The notes under the pieces: model-generated | Database searches by the model: none | Seen by the model: the letters and a program-made list of their open reading frames with translations, nothing else | Told to the model about the DNA's origin: nothing | Program-made: the position numbers and the translations under genes | Shown: piece by piece, positions 34,185 through 41,685 of the stretch | How the letters are laid out: every line of letters starts with the position of its first letter | How positions within the stretch are numbered: the stretch's first letter is position 1 | From: CAYRJA01 sp964424455 | GTDB lineage: Bacteria > Bacteroidota > Bacteroidia > Chitinophagales > UBA10324 | Length of the DNA stretch: 41,685 nt | Reading direction: 5' to 3' | Assembly (NCBI GenBank): GCA_964424455.1 | Contig: CAYRJA010000015.1 | Coordinates: 1 to 41,685, forward strand

Positions 34185-37100
34185 TTGAAAAACGATAAGC
34201 AATATCAAATCTGCACAAGATGTATCCTCTCTACAGAAGATGACACGGATATTTCATTCGATGAACATGGCGTGTGCAACCATTGTCATTTATTCGATGA
34301 AGAGTATGCAAAGAGAATTCTTCCGGAAGAAGAGCGCAAAAAAAAATTAAATGAGTTGATAACCAATATCAGGCAGGCGGGGAAAGGAAAAAAATACGAT
34401 TGTATTATTGGTGTCAGCGGCGGAGTGGATAGCACTTATGTTGCATATCTTGTAAAAGAAGTTCTCGGACTTCGTCCACTGGCGGTACATTTGGATAACG
34501 GATGGAACTCTGAGTTGTCTGTAAGCAATATCTCTTCAATCATAAAAAAACTGGATATTGATTTATTTACCCATGTAATCAACTGGCAGGAGTTCCGCGA
34601 CATTCAGTTGGCTTATCTGAAAGCATCAGTAATTGATTTGGAAGCCACTACAGATAATGCGATTACTGGCATACTATATAAAACAGCAAGCAGATATGGC
34701 ATAAAATATATTCTCAGTGGAGAAAACTTTATTACGGAAGGCGTTTTACCTGCTTTATGGGTTCATAATAAATTAGACTCTCAGAATCTTAAAGCCATTT
34801 ACCAGAAATTCGGAACACGAAAAAAACTAAAGACATTCCCGGTAATAAGTTTATATAAGATGATTTTTTATGAAAAAATATTAGGCATAAAAAATATTCA
34901 GATCCTTAATTACGTAAACTATTCTAAAGAAGAAGCACGACGCATCAATATTGAAAAGCTTAACTGGCATCCGTATGGAGACAAGCACCACGAATCTATC
35001 ATCACTCGCTTTTATCAGGCATACATTCTCCCCGTTAAATTTGGAGTGGATAAGCGGCGCGCGCACTTATCAACTTTAATTTGTTCCGGTCAGATAACAA
35101 GAGAGGAGGCGATAATAGAGGCCTCGCGCCCGCCATACAATCCTCAAAATCTTCAGGATGATAAAGAATATGTTCTCAAAAAATTCGGACTGTCGCATCA
35201 GGAATTTGACGAAATAATGACTCGCCCCATTGTTTCACACCTGGCATACTCCTCAGTGCTGAAAACGCTCGCAACAATTCGCTCCATTACCAGATTAGTT
35301 AAAAAAATGATTTACTCTGATGAAAATAAGAATAAGAAAAATAAAAAAGGAAAACGTGTGGCAATGCTACTCGACAATTCTTTTGTGTATGACAACAGGG
35401 TTTTCCTTGAGGCAAAGACCATAGCAGAACATTTTGATTTAACCATTTATGCTGTAAGGGATGCCCAGTTGCCCATTAAAGAGATTATTAATGGAATTAA
35501 AATCCACAGGATTTTTCCAGAGGGTATTTTTAAAATACAGGGGCAGAAGCTCATTAATAATCTTGCAACAAGGATAGCAAAAGAAAAATATGATGTAATT
35601 CATGCTCATGACCACCTGATGCTGAATATTGGAGCCAGGATAAAAAGACTCAATCCGGACACAACTCTTATTTATGACTCACACGAGTTATTTCATTCAT
35701 GGCCCATAAATTATGCCTCAACATCACTCAGCATCAGAATCAAATCATATCTGGTAAGAAAAATACAAATTCTTTTAGAAAAAAAATCAGGCAAATACAT
35801 TGATTATCTTATCACCGTCAACCAATCATTAGCCGATGTACTGAGTAAGTATTTTAAACTTAAAGAAAGTCCATTAGTAGTGCGGAACCTGCTGCCTTAT
35901 GAAGAAGCAGATAAGGGGAAACACATACTCCGCAAGAAATTCAATATACCGGAGGAAAATAAAATATTAGTATTTATAGGGCGGCATATCTATCCAAGAA
36001 CGCTGAATATAGAGGCGGTTATTGATCAGATGGGCAACAAAAGCAAAGTCAACTTTGTATTGATTTGTAATCGCGACGAGTATCGGAAAGCAGTAGAAGA
36101 TTATGCACAGACAAAAGGGTACAATAATATTTTCTTTCACGACATTATTAGTCCACGTGATATTACATCGTATTTAATGGACTGTAGTGCAGGGATTATT
36201 TCTACGTGGAACAAAAAAGATTTGTCATATTGGTATGCACTTGACAATAAATTATTTAATTATCTGATGGCAGAAATTCCCATTCTTGCTACAGCACAGC
36301 CGGAGTATAAGGGCATTGTTGAAAAATATGGTATAGGGATTTGTGTAAACCCGGAAGAGCCGGATGCTTTTATTAATGGTTTTAATCATATTCTGCAAAA
36401 TGACAAAGCGTTCAGAAAAAATATTACAGAAACAAAGAAAATCCTCAATTGGGAAAATGAAAGCAAAAAGCTAATTCAACAGTACGATTCCCTTCTTTTG
36501 CGAAACACTCAGTCGCCGGAAGATTCTATCCAATCATTTATCAAACCGCAAACCGTTATGTTGCTTGATAACCCGTTTGTAATGGATAAGCGGGTGTACC
36601 GCGAAGCAACAGCGCTTGTGAAGGCGGGATTTCCTGTAACACTTTATGCTATGAAAGATGCCTCACTTCCTTTGGAAGAAGTGATTGGCGGTATCCGGGT
36701 AAAGCGAATATTCGACACTGGAATTTTTGATATAAAGAAAATTAATAACCGTCAGCATATAGCAGAGAAATTAAGCAAAGAAAAAATTGATATACTTCAT
36801 TGTCATGACTGGGTGATGCTGAATATTGGCAGCAGAATAAAAAATATTAATCCGCAAATCGTTTTGATTTATGATTCACATGAACTATTTTATAGCTGGC
36901 CTCTTAATTATTCAAACAGAAACAGTTTATGGATACAAATAAAATCAATCATAGTAAGGAAATTAGAGATTTTCAAAGAGAAAAAGTGTGCATCATCTAT
37001 TGATCACCTGATAACAGTAAGTAATTCGTTCGGAAAGAAATTAAAACAACATTTCCGATTTTATAGTGAACCGTTGATTGTTAAAAATATTGCAGAATAT

Positions 37101-37724
37101 GAAAAAGTGCCACCACAATCAGATTATCTTCGACAGCGGTTTAATATTCCTGCAACGACAAAAATAATTGTTAACTTTTCACTCTACATTTATTTAGAAA
37201 GCCGAAATATAGAGGAAGTAATTGAGCAATTTGCAAATGTGGAAGAGGTTGCGTTGGTTTTTATATGTAAAGAAGAGGGACATAAAAAAGAAATCATGCA
37301 AATGGTAAATGACAGAAAGATAAAAAACATATTTTTCCATGAACCCATCTATGATAAAGACATTATGAGAATACTGTCATCTGCGGACATCGGTTTGGTA
37401 AGCACTTGGAACAAGAAACGACTTTCATATTGGCTTGGATTAGAGAATAAAGTTTTTCAATATGTTATTGCAGAACTTCCTATTCTTGCCACAGCACAAC
37501 CGGAAAATCTTCAGGTGATAGAGAAATATAATTTAGGGGTTTGTGTAAATGCCGACGAGGATAATGCATATATAAAAGGGTTTTATGATATTATGAACCA
37601 CTATAATGAACACAAGAAAAATATAATAGAAGCCAAGCAATTTCTACACTGGGATAATGAAAAAACAAAATTATTACAACTGTATCAGTCTATACAAAAT
37701 GAGTTGAACGGCACAAAATCATGA
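34185..37724 (+). CDS. Fusion: WbpG-type N-acetyl sugar amidotransferase plus two glycosyltransferases
   Basis: This single frame of about 1179 residues joins three enzymes. Residues 1-385 form a WbpG/PseA-type N-acetyl sugar amidotransferase, with ICTRCILSTEDD, GVCNHCHLFDEE (zinc-like CxxC pairs) and the PP-loop GVSGGVDSTYVAYLV. A lysine/asparagine-rich linker (NKNKKNKKGK) leads to GT copy 1, residues 389-775 (VAMLLDNSFVYDNRV, YDSHELFHSWPINY, STWNKKDLSYWYALDNKLF). GT copy 2 covers residues 787-1179 (VMLLDNPFVMDKRVYREA, YDSHELFYSWPLNY, STWNKKRLSYWLGLENKVF). The start is taken as TTG at 34185. The frame is open further back, but only over the hisF gene, and there is no in-frame ATG before the CxxC motif. 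The arrangement suggests that amidination and sugar transfer are physically coupled. Confidence 0.88.
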   Translation: MKNDKQYQICTRCILSTEDDTDISFDEHGVCNHCHLFDEEYAKRILPEEERKKKLNELITNIRQAGKGKKYDCIIGVSGGVDSTYVAYLVKEVLGLRPLAVHLDNGWNSELSVSNISSIIKKLDIDLFTHVINWQEFRDIQLAYLKASVIDLEATTDNAITGILYKTASRYGIKYILSGENFITEGVLPALWVHNKLDSQNLKAIYQKFGTRKKLKTFPVISLYKMIFYEKILGIKNIQILNYVNYSKEEARRINIEKLNWHPYGDKHHESIITRFYQAYILPVKFGVDKRRAHLSTLICSGQITREEAIIEASRPPYNPQNLQDDKEYVLKKFGLSHQEFDEIMTRPIVSHLAYSSVLKTLATIRSITRLVKKMIYSDENKNKKNKKGKRVAMLLDNSFVYDNRVFLEAKTIAEHFDLTIYAVRDAQLPIKEIINGIKIHRIFPEGIFKIQGQKLINNLATRIAKEKYDVIHAHDHLMLNIGARIKRLNPDTTLIYDSHELFHSWPINYASTSLSIRIKSYLVRKIQILLEKKSGKYIDYLITVNQSLADVLSKYFKLKESPLVVRNLLPYEEADKGKHILRKKFNIPEENKILVFIGRHIYPRTLNIEAVIDQMGNKSKVNFVLICNRDEYRKAVEDYAQTKGYNNIFFHDIISPRDITSYLMDCSAGIISTWNKKDLSYWYALDNKLFNYLMAEIPILATAQPEYKGIVEKYGIGICVNPEEPDAFINGFNHILQNDKAFRKNITETKKILNWENESKKLIQQYDSLLLRNTQSPEDSIQSFIKPQTVMLLDNPFVMDKRVYREATALVKAGFPVTLYAMKDASLPLEEVIGGIRVKRIFDTGIFDIKKINNRQHIAEKLSKEKIDILHCHDWVMLNIGSRIKNINPQIVLIYDSHELFYSWPLNYSNRNSLWIQIKSIIVRKLEIFKEKKCASSIDHLITVSNSFGKKLKQHFRFYSEPLIVKNIAEYEKVPPQSDYLRQRFNIPATTKIIVNFSLYIYLESRNIEEVIEQFANVEEVALVFICKEEGHKKEIMQMVNDRKIKNIFFHEPIYDKDIMRILSSADIGLVSTWNKKRLSYWLGLENKVFQYVIAELPILATAQPENLQVIEKYNLGVCVNADEDNAYIKGFYDIMNHYNEHKKNIIEAKQFLHWDNEKTKLLQLYQSIQNELNGTKS

Positions 37725-38770
37725 GTGCAGAAGAGAGACTGATTATTAATGAAGGTAAGCCGACGGATATCGAAAGGTGGAATACCCTGGCAGAAAAATG
37801 CGACAACTTATTACAAAGCACATTTTATGACGAAGAACAGAAATGGTTCAATCAGCGCCCTATTTATATAGAGGTGTTACAACAACAGAAATTAATTGCC
37901 GGATTAAAAGTATATCATTACAGGAGTAAGAAATTGGGAGGAATACTTTCATCCATTAGTGCCTCTCTTGCCCAGTTTGGGGAGATTCTTTTTGATGAAA
38001 CAAGTGGAATAAAATTCGACGACATAAAGAAACAAATCAATAGAACAGTTCAAGAGATAATTAAAGCAAAAAGAATAACTTCATTTTATTGTACAGGATT
38101 TTATGGTGGGCAAGAAAAACTTGCCGATCCAGAGAGGTATAAAGTCTGTAACAGCCGTAAATTTTCTGTTGCTGTCTTAAATCTGGAAAACTCAGAAGAA
38201 CAACTATGGAATCAATTGCATGGTACGCATCAGAAGAACATTATCATAGCACAAAAAAAGAAACTTACGGTTTCTAAAAATACTGACATTAATCTGTTCC
38301 TCTCTTTGCTGGAGGCAACTTATCAAAGACAAAACAAGGAAACGCCACCGGCAAAATATATTTCACGATATTTTTTGTTATGGTCATCACAAAACATCTG
38401 TGACCTTTATTTCACCAAACAGGAAGACAAAGTATTATCAGGGGCGGTTATTCAGAAATTTGGCAAAGCAGCTTATTACGCATTCGGAGGAAGTATTCCT
38501 AATAAAGTCAATGCCGGACATTTTCTTCTTTGGAATATTATACTCCGCTATAAGAAAGAAGGGGCATCAAAATTTATTTTAGGTGAAGTGGCAGATGAAA
38601 CAGACGAGGAAAACCTGAAGTTTTCAAAGGGGATTACACAATTTAAGAATCGTTTTGGAGCCAAAAATGTTTCTTCCGGAACCTATACCTATGTTATACA
38701 CACTTTCCGATACCGTATTTGGAATTTTATACAGAAAAGATTTCAATTCTTAGTAAAGAAGAATAAATAA
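37721..38770 (+). CDS. FemAB/GNAT-like acyltransferase
   Basis: This 349-residue protein has the double-GNAT character of FemAB-like enzymes, which transfer amino acids or acyl groups to amines. Recognisable blocks are WFNQRPIYIEVLQQQKLIAGLKVY, LWNQLHGTHQKNIIIAQKK, SGAVIQKFGKAAYYAFGGSI, NAGHFLLWNIILRYKKEGAS and FSKGITQFKNRFGAK (longer ones shortened from the protein). It overlaps the fusion gene by four bases, so it is translated with it. In this setting it may acylate an amino sugar of the glycan rather than peptidoglycan. Substrates are unknown. Confidence 0.82.
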   Translation: MSAEERLIINEGKPTDIERWNTLAEKCDNLLQSTFYDEEQKWFNQRPIYIEVLQQQKLIAGLKVYHYRSKKLGGILSSISASLAQFGEILFDETSGIKFDDIKKQINRTVQEIIKAKRITSFYCTGFYGGQEKLADPERYKVCNSRKFSVAVLNLENSEEQLWNQLHGTHQKNIIIAQKKKLTVSKNTDINLFLSLLEATYQRQNKETPPAKYISRYFLLWSSQNICDLYFTKQEDKVLSGAVIQKFGKAAYYAFGGSIPNKVNAGHFLLWNIILRYKKEGASKFILGEVADETDEENLKFSKGITQFKNRFGAKNVSSGTYTYVIHTFRYRIWNFIQKRFQFLVKKNK

Positions 38771-38806
38771 AAAGGGAGTTGTGTTACTTTTAGGCAATTC
38801 ATAAAA

Positions 38807-40042
38807 GTGGAGAAAACAAAAGTACTATACATTACTTACGACGGGCTAACAGATCCTCTTGGACAATCTCAAATTATACCATACCTCGCAGGACTTAGCC
38901 AGAAGGGGTATTCAATTACTATAATCAGTTGTGAAAAAAAGCAAAGGAAAAATCAATTAGAAACTGTAAAACAGATTCTTACTGCAAATAATATAAAATG
39001 GCTGCCGGTTTCTTACACAAAAAAACCACCGGTATTATCAACCATTTATGATATCTGGAGAGTTACCCGAACCGCACAAAGAGAGAATAAGAAAACCGTA
39101 TTTAATATTGTGCATTGCCGAAGCTATATCCCTGCATTAATCGGACTGAGAATGAAGAAAAGAAAAGGGGTAAAATTTATTTTTGATATGCGGGGTTTCT
39201 GGGCAGACGAACGTGTAGAAGGAAATATATGGAATCTGCGTAACCCGGTTTTTAAAGCCATCTATTCTTATTTTAAGAAAAAGGAGATAGATTTTTTTAA
39301 GAATGCAGATGCCATCGTTTCTCTCACTCAAAATGCAAAAAATGAAATTTTGTCTTGGAAAAGTTTACCCAAATCCATTGCAAACATTGATGTGATTCCT
39401 TGTTGTGTGGATATGGAATTATTTAACCCTGACAGAATAACACCCCAACAAGTCGCATCGTTGAAAAATCAGTTAGGGGTTAGTCAAGATGAATTTATAC
39501 TCTCTTATGTTGGCTCTTTAGGAACCTGGTACTTATTGGACGAAATGCTCGATTTTTTTAGAGAGTTACTTAATAGCAAACCATCAGCAAAATTTTTATT
39601 CATTACCAATGACCCGTCTGAAAATATTTTAAATAAAGCCAAAGGAAAAGGAATTCCCACTTCTAATGTTTTAATCAGAAGAGCAAACAGAAATGAGATG
39701 CCGTTGTTCATTAAGACCAGCAATCTTTCATTGTTTTTTATAAAACAAAGTTTTTCAAAAAAGGCATCATCTCCTGTTAAGCAAGGTGAAATTATGAGCA
39801 TGGGAGTCCCATTGATATGTAACACAGGAGTAGGCGATACGGATAAGATAGTAGAAAATTCAGGGTCAGGATTTTGTATTACAAAATTTACAAATGAACA
39901 GTACATAGAAGCAATTAGTAAAATTCCAACACTCTCAGAAATATCACCGAAAAAAATAAGAGAAGGCGCAGCAAAATACTACTCGCTTCAAAACGGAGTT
40001 AGTTCTTACACCAGTATATACAAGAGACTTACAGACAAATGA
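38807..40042 (+). CDS. GT4-family glycosyltransferase
   Basis: This 411-residue GT-B protein starts with GTG and opens KTKVLYITYDGLTDPLGQSQI, a common start in capsule and O-antigen transferases. FDMRGFWADERVEG lies in the N-terminal domain, ADAIVSLTQNAKNEI and DVIPCCVDMELFNPD in the middle, and LSYVGSLGTWYLLDEML opens the C-terminal domain. SPVKQGEIMSMGVPLICNTGVGDTD is the donor-binding end, given in outline. It is not close to the three tandem copies and forms a four-base overlap with the next glycosyltransferase. The linkage is unknown. Confidence 0.92.
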   Translation: MEKTKVLYITYDGLTDPLGQSQIIPYLAGLSQKGYSITIISCEKKQRKNQLETVKQILTANNIKWLPVSYTKKPPVLSTIYDIWRVTRTAQRENKKTVFNIVHCRSYIPALIGLRMKKRKGVKFIFDMRGFWADERVEGNIWNLRNPVFKAIYSYFKKKEIDFFKNADAIVSLTQNAKNEILSWKSLPKSIANIDVIPCCVDMELFNPDRITPQQVASLKNQLGVSQDEFILSYVGSLGTWYLLDEMLDFFRELLNSKPSAKFLFITNDPSENILNKAKGKGIPTSNVLIRRANRNEMPLFIKTSNLSLFFIKQSFSKKASSPVKQGEIMSMGVPLICNTGVGDTDKIVENSGSGFCITKFTNEQYIEAISKIPTLSEISPKKIREGAAKYYSLQNGVSSYTSIYKRLTDK

Positions 40043-41097
40043 AAGTTCTTTTTATAGTACCATATCCTCAAGGAGAAGCGCCAAGCCAAAGATTCCGGTT
40101 CGAACAATATATTTCTATATTAGAGAAGGAGAATATCCATTGCAGAATTGAATCATTTTGGAGCTTGAAATATTGGAATATCCTTTATCACAAAGGAAAA
40201 AGCTTTCAGAAAGTAACAGGACTAATAGCAGGATTTGTAAGAAGAGTTTTTATTCTTTTTAGTTCTTTAAAATTTGATTTCGTTTTCATTCACAGAGAAG
40301 CGACGCCTGTCGGTCCCCCTATATTTGAATTCATCTTAGCTAAAGTGTTACGAAAAAAAATTATTTACGATTTTGATGATGCTATTTGGTTGCCGAATGT
40401 TTCCGAAGTAAACAAAAAAATAGGAGGGCTGAAATGGCATAGTAAAGTAAAGCACATTTGCAGGTGGGCATATAAAGTTACATGTGGAAATGAATATTTG
40501 TGTGACTTTGCAAAAAATTATAATAAAAATGTAGAACTAATTCCAACAACTATTGACACGAACTATCATAAGCAGTCAGGCGAGAAACCCGAAAAACTGG
40601 TAATAGGATGGACGGGCTCGCAATCAACAGTTAACTATTTGATACAATTGATACCGGTTTTATCTCAGTTAGAAAAACAATTTCAATTTGAGGTTAGGGT
40701 TATATCCAATAAAAATCCGGATTTAAAGATCAAATCCTTTCGGTTTATTCCGTGGCGCAGAAACACAGAAATAATTGAATTACAACAATTTGCGATTGGA
40801 ATCATGCCCTTACCTGATGACAAATGGGCGAAGGGGAAATGTGGCTTCAAGGGACTGCAATATATGTCATTAGGGATACCTACAATTATGTCGCCTGTCG
40901 GAGTGAACAATCAGATTATACAGCACGGGGTAAATGGCTTTCTGGCATCAAAAGAAGAAGAATGGATTAAATATCTTACTGACTTACTAATGTCAGAAGA
41001 GATAAGAAAGGAAATAGGGGATGAGGGCAGAAAGACGGTTGAAGAGAGATATTCAGTAAATGCTCTTTCTTCAAAGTATATAAATCTGTTCTCGTAG
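40039..41097 (+). CDS. Glycosyltransferase, paralog of the gene at 107-1378
   Basis: This 352-residue protein opens KVLFIVPYPQGEAPSQRFRFEQY. YDFDDAIWLPNVSEVN supplies the acidic motif, LIPTTIDTNYH precedes the inter-domain crossing, and IGWTGSQSTVNYLIQLIPVL opens the C-terminal domain. GIMPLPDDKWAKGKCGFKGLQYMSLG and HGVNGFLASKEEEW follow (key parts). The motif order is the same as in the gene at the left edge of the window, but it lacks the N-terminal membrane anchor. It ends the glycan cluster, and the next 160 bases hold no clear gene. Confidence 0.9.
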   Translation: MKVLFIVPYPQGEAPSQRFRFEQYISILEKENIHCRIESFWSLKYWNILYHKGKSFQKVTGLIAGFVRRVFILFSSLKFDFVFIHREATPVGPPIFEFILAKVLRKKIIYDFDDAIWLPNVSEVNKKIGGLKWHSKVKHICRWAYKVTCGNEYLCDFAKNYNKNVELIPTTIDTNYHKQSGEKPEKLVIGWTGSQSTVNYLIQLIPVLSQLEKQFQFEVRVISNKNPDLKIKSFRFIPWRRNTEIIELQQFAIGIMPLPDDKWAKGKCGFKGLQYMSLGIPTIMSPVGVNNQIIQHGVNGFLASKEEEWIKYLTDLLMSEEIRKEIGDEGRKTVEERYSVNALSSKYINLFS

Positions 41098-41259
41098 AAT
41101 CTTTTTCTAACAACAGAATTGTATTTCTATCAATTCAGGCCCAGTGTCCGATACTAAGGCGGCAAAATACGGTAGTACAAAATTATATAATACCAGTTAG
41201 CTTTCTTATACCATTTTTATTCCATAAGTAGAGTATAATTTCATCTGAAAAAATCATTT
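41098..41259. other. Non-coding end of the glycan cluster
   Basis: This short AT-rich stretch has no frame or hairpin that I would call. It separates the last glycosyltransferase from the ambiguous region to its right. Confidence 0.4.
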
Positions 41260-41391
41260 ATGCAATACGACTGTTACAGCAATCATCAAATAGGATTCGA
41301 AAATAGTGCAACACTACCCAAGCAAAAGATACCAAAACCCCACCCATGTCCACAACAAAACAATAATTTACTTGACATTGCCTGTTCATAG
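41260..41391 (+). other. Short frame beginning MQYDCYSN, possible relic
   Basis: An ATG at 41260 opens a 43-codon frame starting MQYDCYSN and ending at a TAG. The frame at 41423 starts MNEQCYSN with identical spacing from ATG to TGTTACAG. The pair looks like a duplicated 5' end or a repeat unit, but neither alone is a convincing gene. It may be a decayed copy. Confidence 0.25.
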
Positions 41392-41422
41392 TATTAGATT
41401 TACTCACGCAACAGATAAATTT

Positions 41423-41685
41423 ATGAACGAGCAGTGTTACAGTAATACCGCCGAGTCCTGCGCACCCGCACAAGGCACGGCAGCAGTGACTCGGCGTGGA
41501 AGGAATACGGTAATAGCCACTCCTTTAGAAACCACTACCTATTATGTTACGAGTGAAAATATCAATAGCAACAGCTATGGCTGCTGCGGATTTGATAAAA
41601 TATTGGTAAGAGTAATAGATGCAAATACTCTCTGCACAAATTGCGGGAACACCTATGTACCCTGCCTCAATGTGTTTTCATCCAA
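41423..41685 (+). CDS. Partial gene, possible repeat-containing surface protein
   Basis: From the ATG at 41423 a frame stays open for at least 87 codons to the window edge, and in fact upstream to 41294. The product is cysteine-rich and includes TPLETTTYYVTSENI and KILVRVIDANTLC. TTTYYVT followed by a valine-rich strand is common at the end of Ig-like or PKD-like units in large secreted Bacteroidota proteins. There is no signal peptide at this start, so the frame may be internal to a larger or broken gene. The call rests on this short motif alone. Confidence 0.35.
   Translation, partial: MNEQCYSNTAESCAPAQGTAAVTRRGRNTVIATPLETTTYYVTSENINSNSYGCCGFDKILVRVIDANTLCTNCGNTYVPCLNVFSS

Larger units (their letters stand above)
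582..41440. repeat. Dispersed palindromic motif TGTWACA, best form CTGTWACAG
   Basis: The heptamer TGTAACA or its complement TGTTACA occurs about 54 times by hand count, on average once per 770 bases. The full nine-base palindrome CTGTWACAG starts near 1010, 1262, 1990, 2305, 9660, 12301, 15468, 17742, 19978, 26007, 29894, 34008, 38146 and 41271. About 42 copies contain at least CTGTWACA. It lies within genes on both strands and in several reading frames, and once in the purF promoter region. Copies with a central G or C (TGTSACA) are very rare, two or so seen. The function is unknown. Confidence 0.75.

Noticed and set aside
582..41440. The TGTWACA copies as a CRISPR array or as terminators
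   Set aside because: Spacing is irregular over 41 kb, the unit is only 7-9 bases, and nearly all copies are inside genes.
582..41440. The TGTWACA excess as a by-product of Val-Thr codons
   Set aside because: Some copies do encode Val-Thr, but many are read in other frames (Leu-Leu-Gln, Cys-Tyr-Ser) or lie outside genes, and central G/C forms are nearly absent.
41258..41473. A 71-codon minus-strand frame at the right edge
   Set aside because: It needs a TTG start, lacks any family signature, and overlaps the plus-strand frame that shows an adhesin-like motif.
1..41685. tRNA, rRNA, transposon or phage genes
   Set aside because: I looked through the intergenic spaces and products and found no cloverleaf, rRNA segment, transposase, integrase or terminal inverted repeat.

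Overview
The window reads as a chromosomal segment of a low-GC (by eye about 37 percent) member of the Bacteroidota. The evidence is the family content (serC-serA-DUF1015, a long Bacteroidota-type PurF, RecQ next to KdsD, paaABCD without paaE), the TAnnTTTG promoter elements just upstream of many genes, and the near absence of Shine-Dalgarno sequences. No rRNA, tRNA, transposase, integrase, phage gene or CRISPR array was seen.

Layout. 107-3024 (minus): a membrane-anchored glycosyltransferase and two sulfotransferase-like proteins, the edge of a surface-glycan locus. 3087-7151 (minus): dxs and dsbD. 7323-13442 (plus): serine biosynthesis (serC, serA, DUF1015), tsaB, a cysteine-free ArsR-type regulator with a terminator, and a metallo-beta-lactamase/double-rhodanese sulfur enzyme. 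13439-15400 (minus): nadA and nadD, separated by a 381-base AT-rich gap. 15495-17384 (plus): purF. 17386-23353 (minus): recQ, a nitronate monooxygenase-like gene, then paaA-B-C-D in tightly overlapping order. 23515-30923 (plus): kdsD, manC, a methionine/glutamine-type aminotransferase with an omega-amidase-like nitrilase and a small conserved protein, a cyclophilin, a lipoprotein serine hydrolase and scpA. 30966-41097 (plus): a ten-kilobase glycan cluster. 41098-41685: non-coding sequence followed by a possible partial gene for a repeat-rich surface protein.

The glycan cluster is the most distinctive gene set. It encodes a PIG-L deacetylase, a GT4-type glycosyltransferase, HisH2 and HisF2 of the sugar-amidination type, and one long protein that joins a WbpG-type N-acetyl sugar amidotransferase to two further copies of that same glycosyltransferase. 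A FemAB-like acyltransferase and two more glycosyltransferases follow. Together they predict a surface polysaccharide containing an acetamidino sugar, possibly also N-acylated, with amidination and glycosyl transfer joined in one polypeptide.

The most unusual DNA-level signal is a dispersed odd-length palindrome, TGTWACA (best form CTGTWACAG). I counted about 54 copies by hand, spread over genes on both strands and in several reading frames, several-fold above a rough base-composition expectation. Its density recalls DNA uptake sequences or the cyanobacterial HIP1 element. A second regulatory signal is that several TAnnTTTG boxes end only 4-5 bases before the start codon, which predicts leaderless mRNAs.
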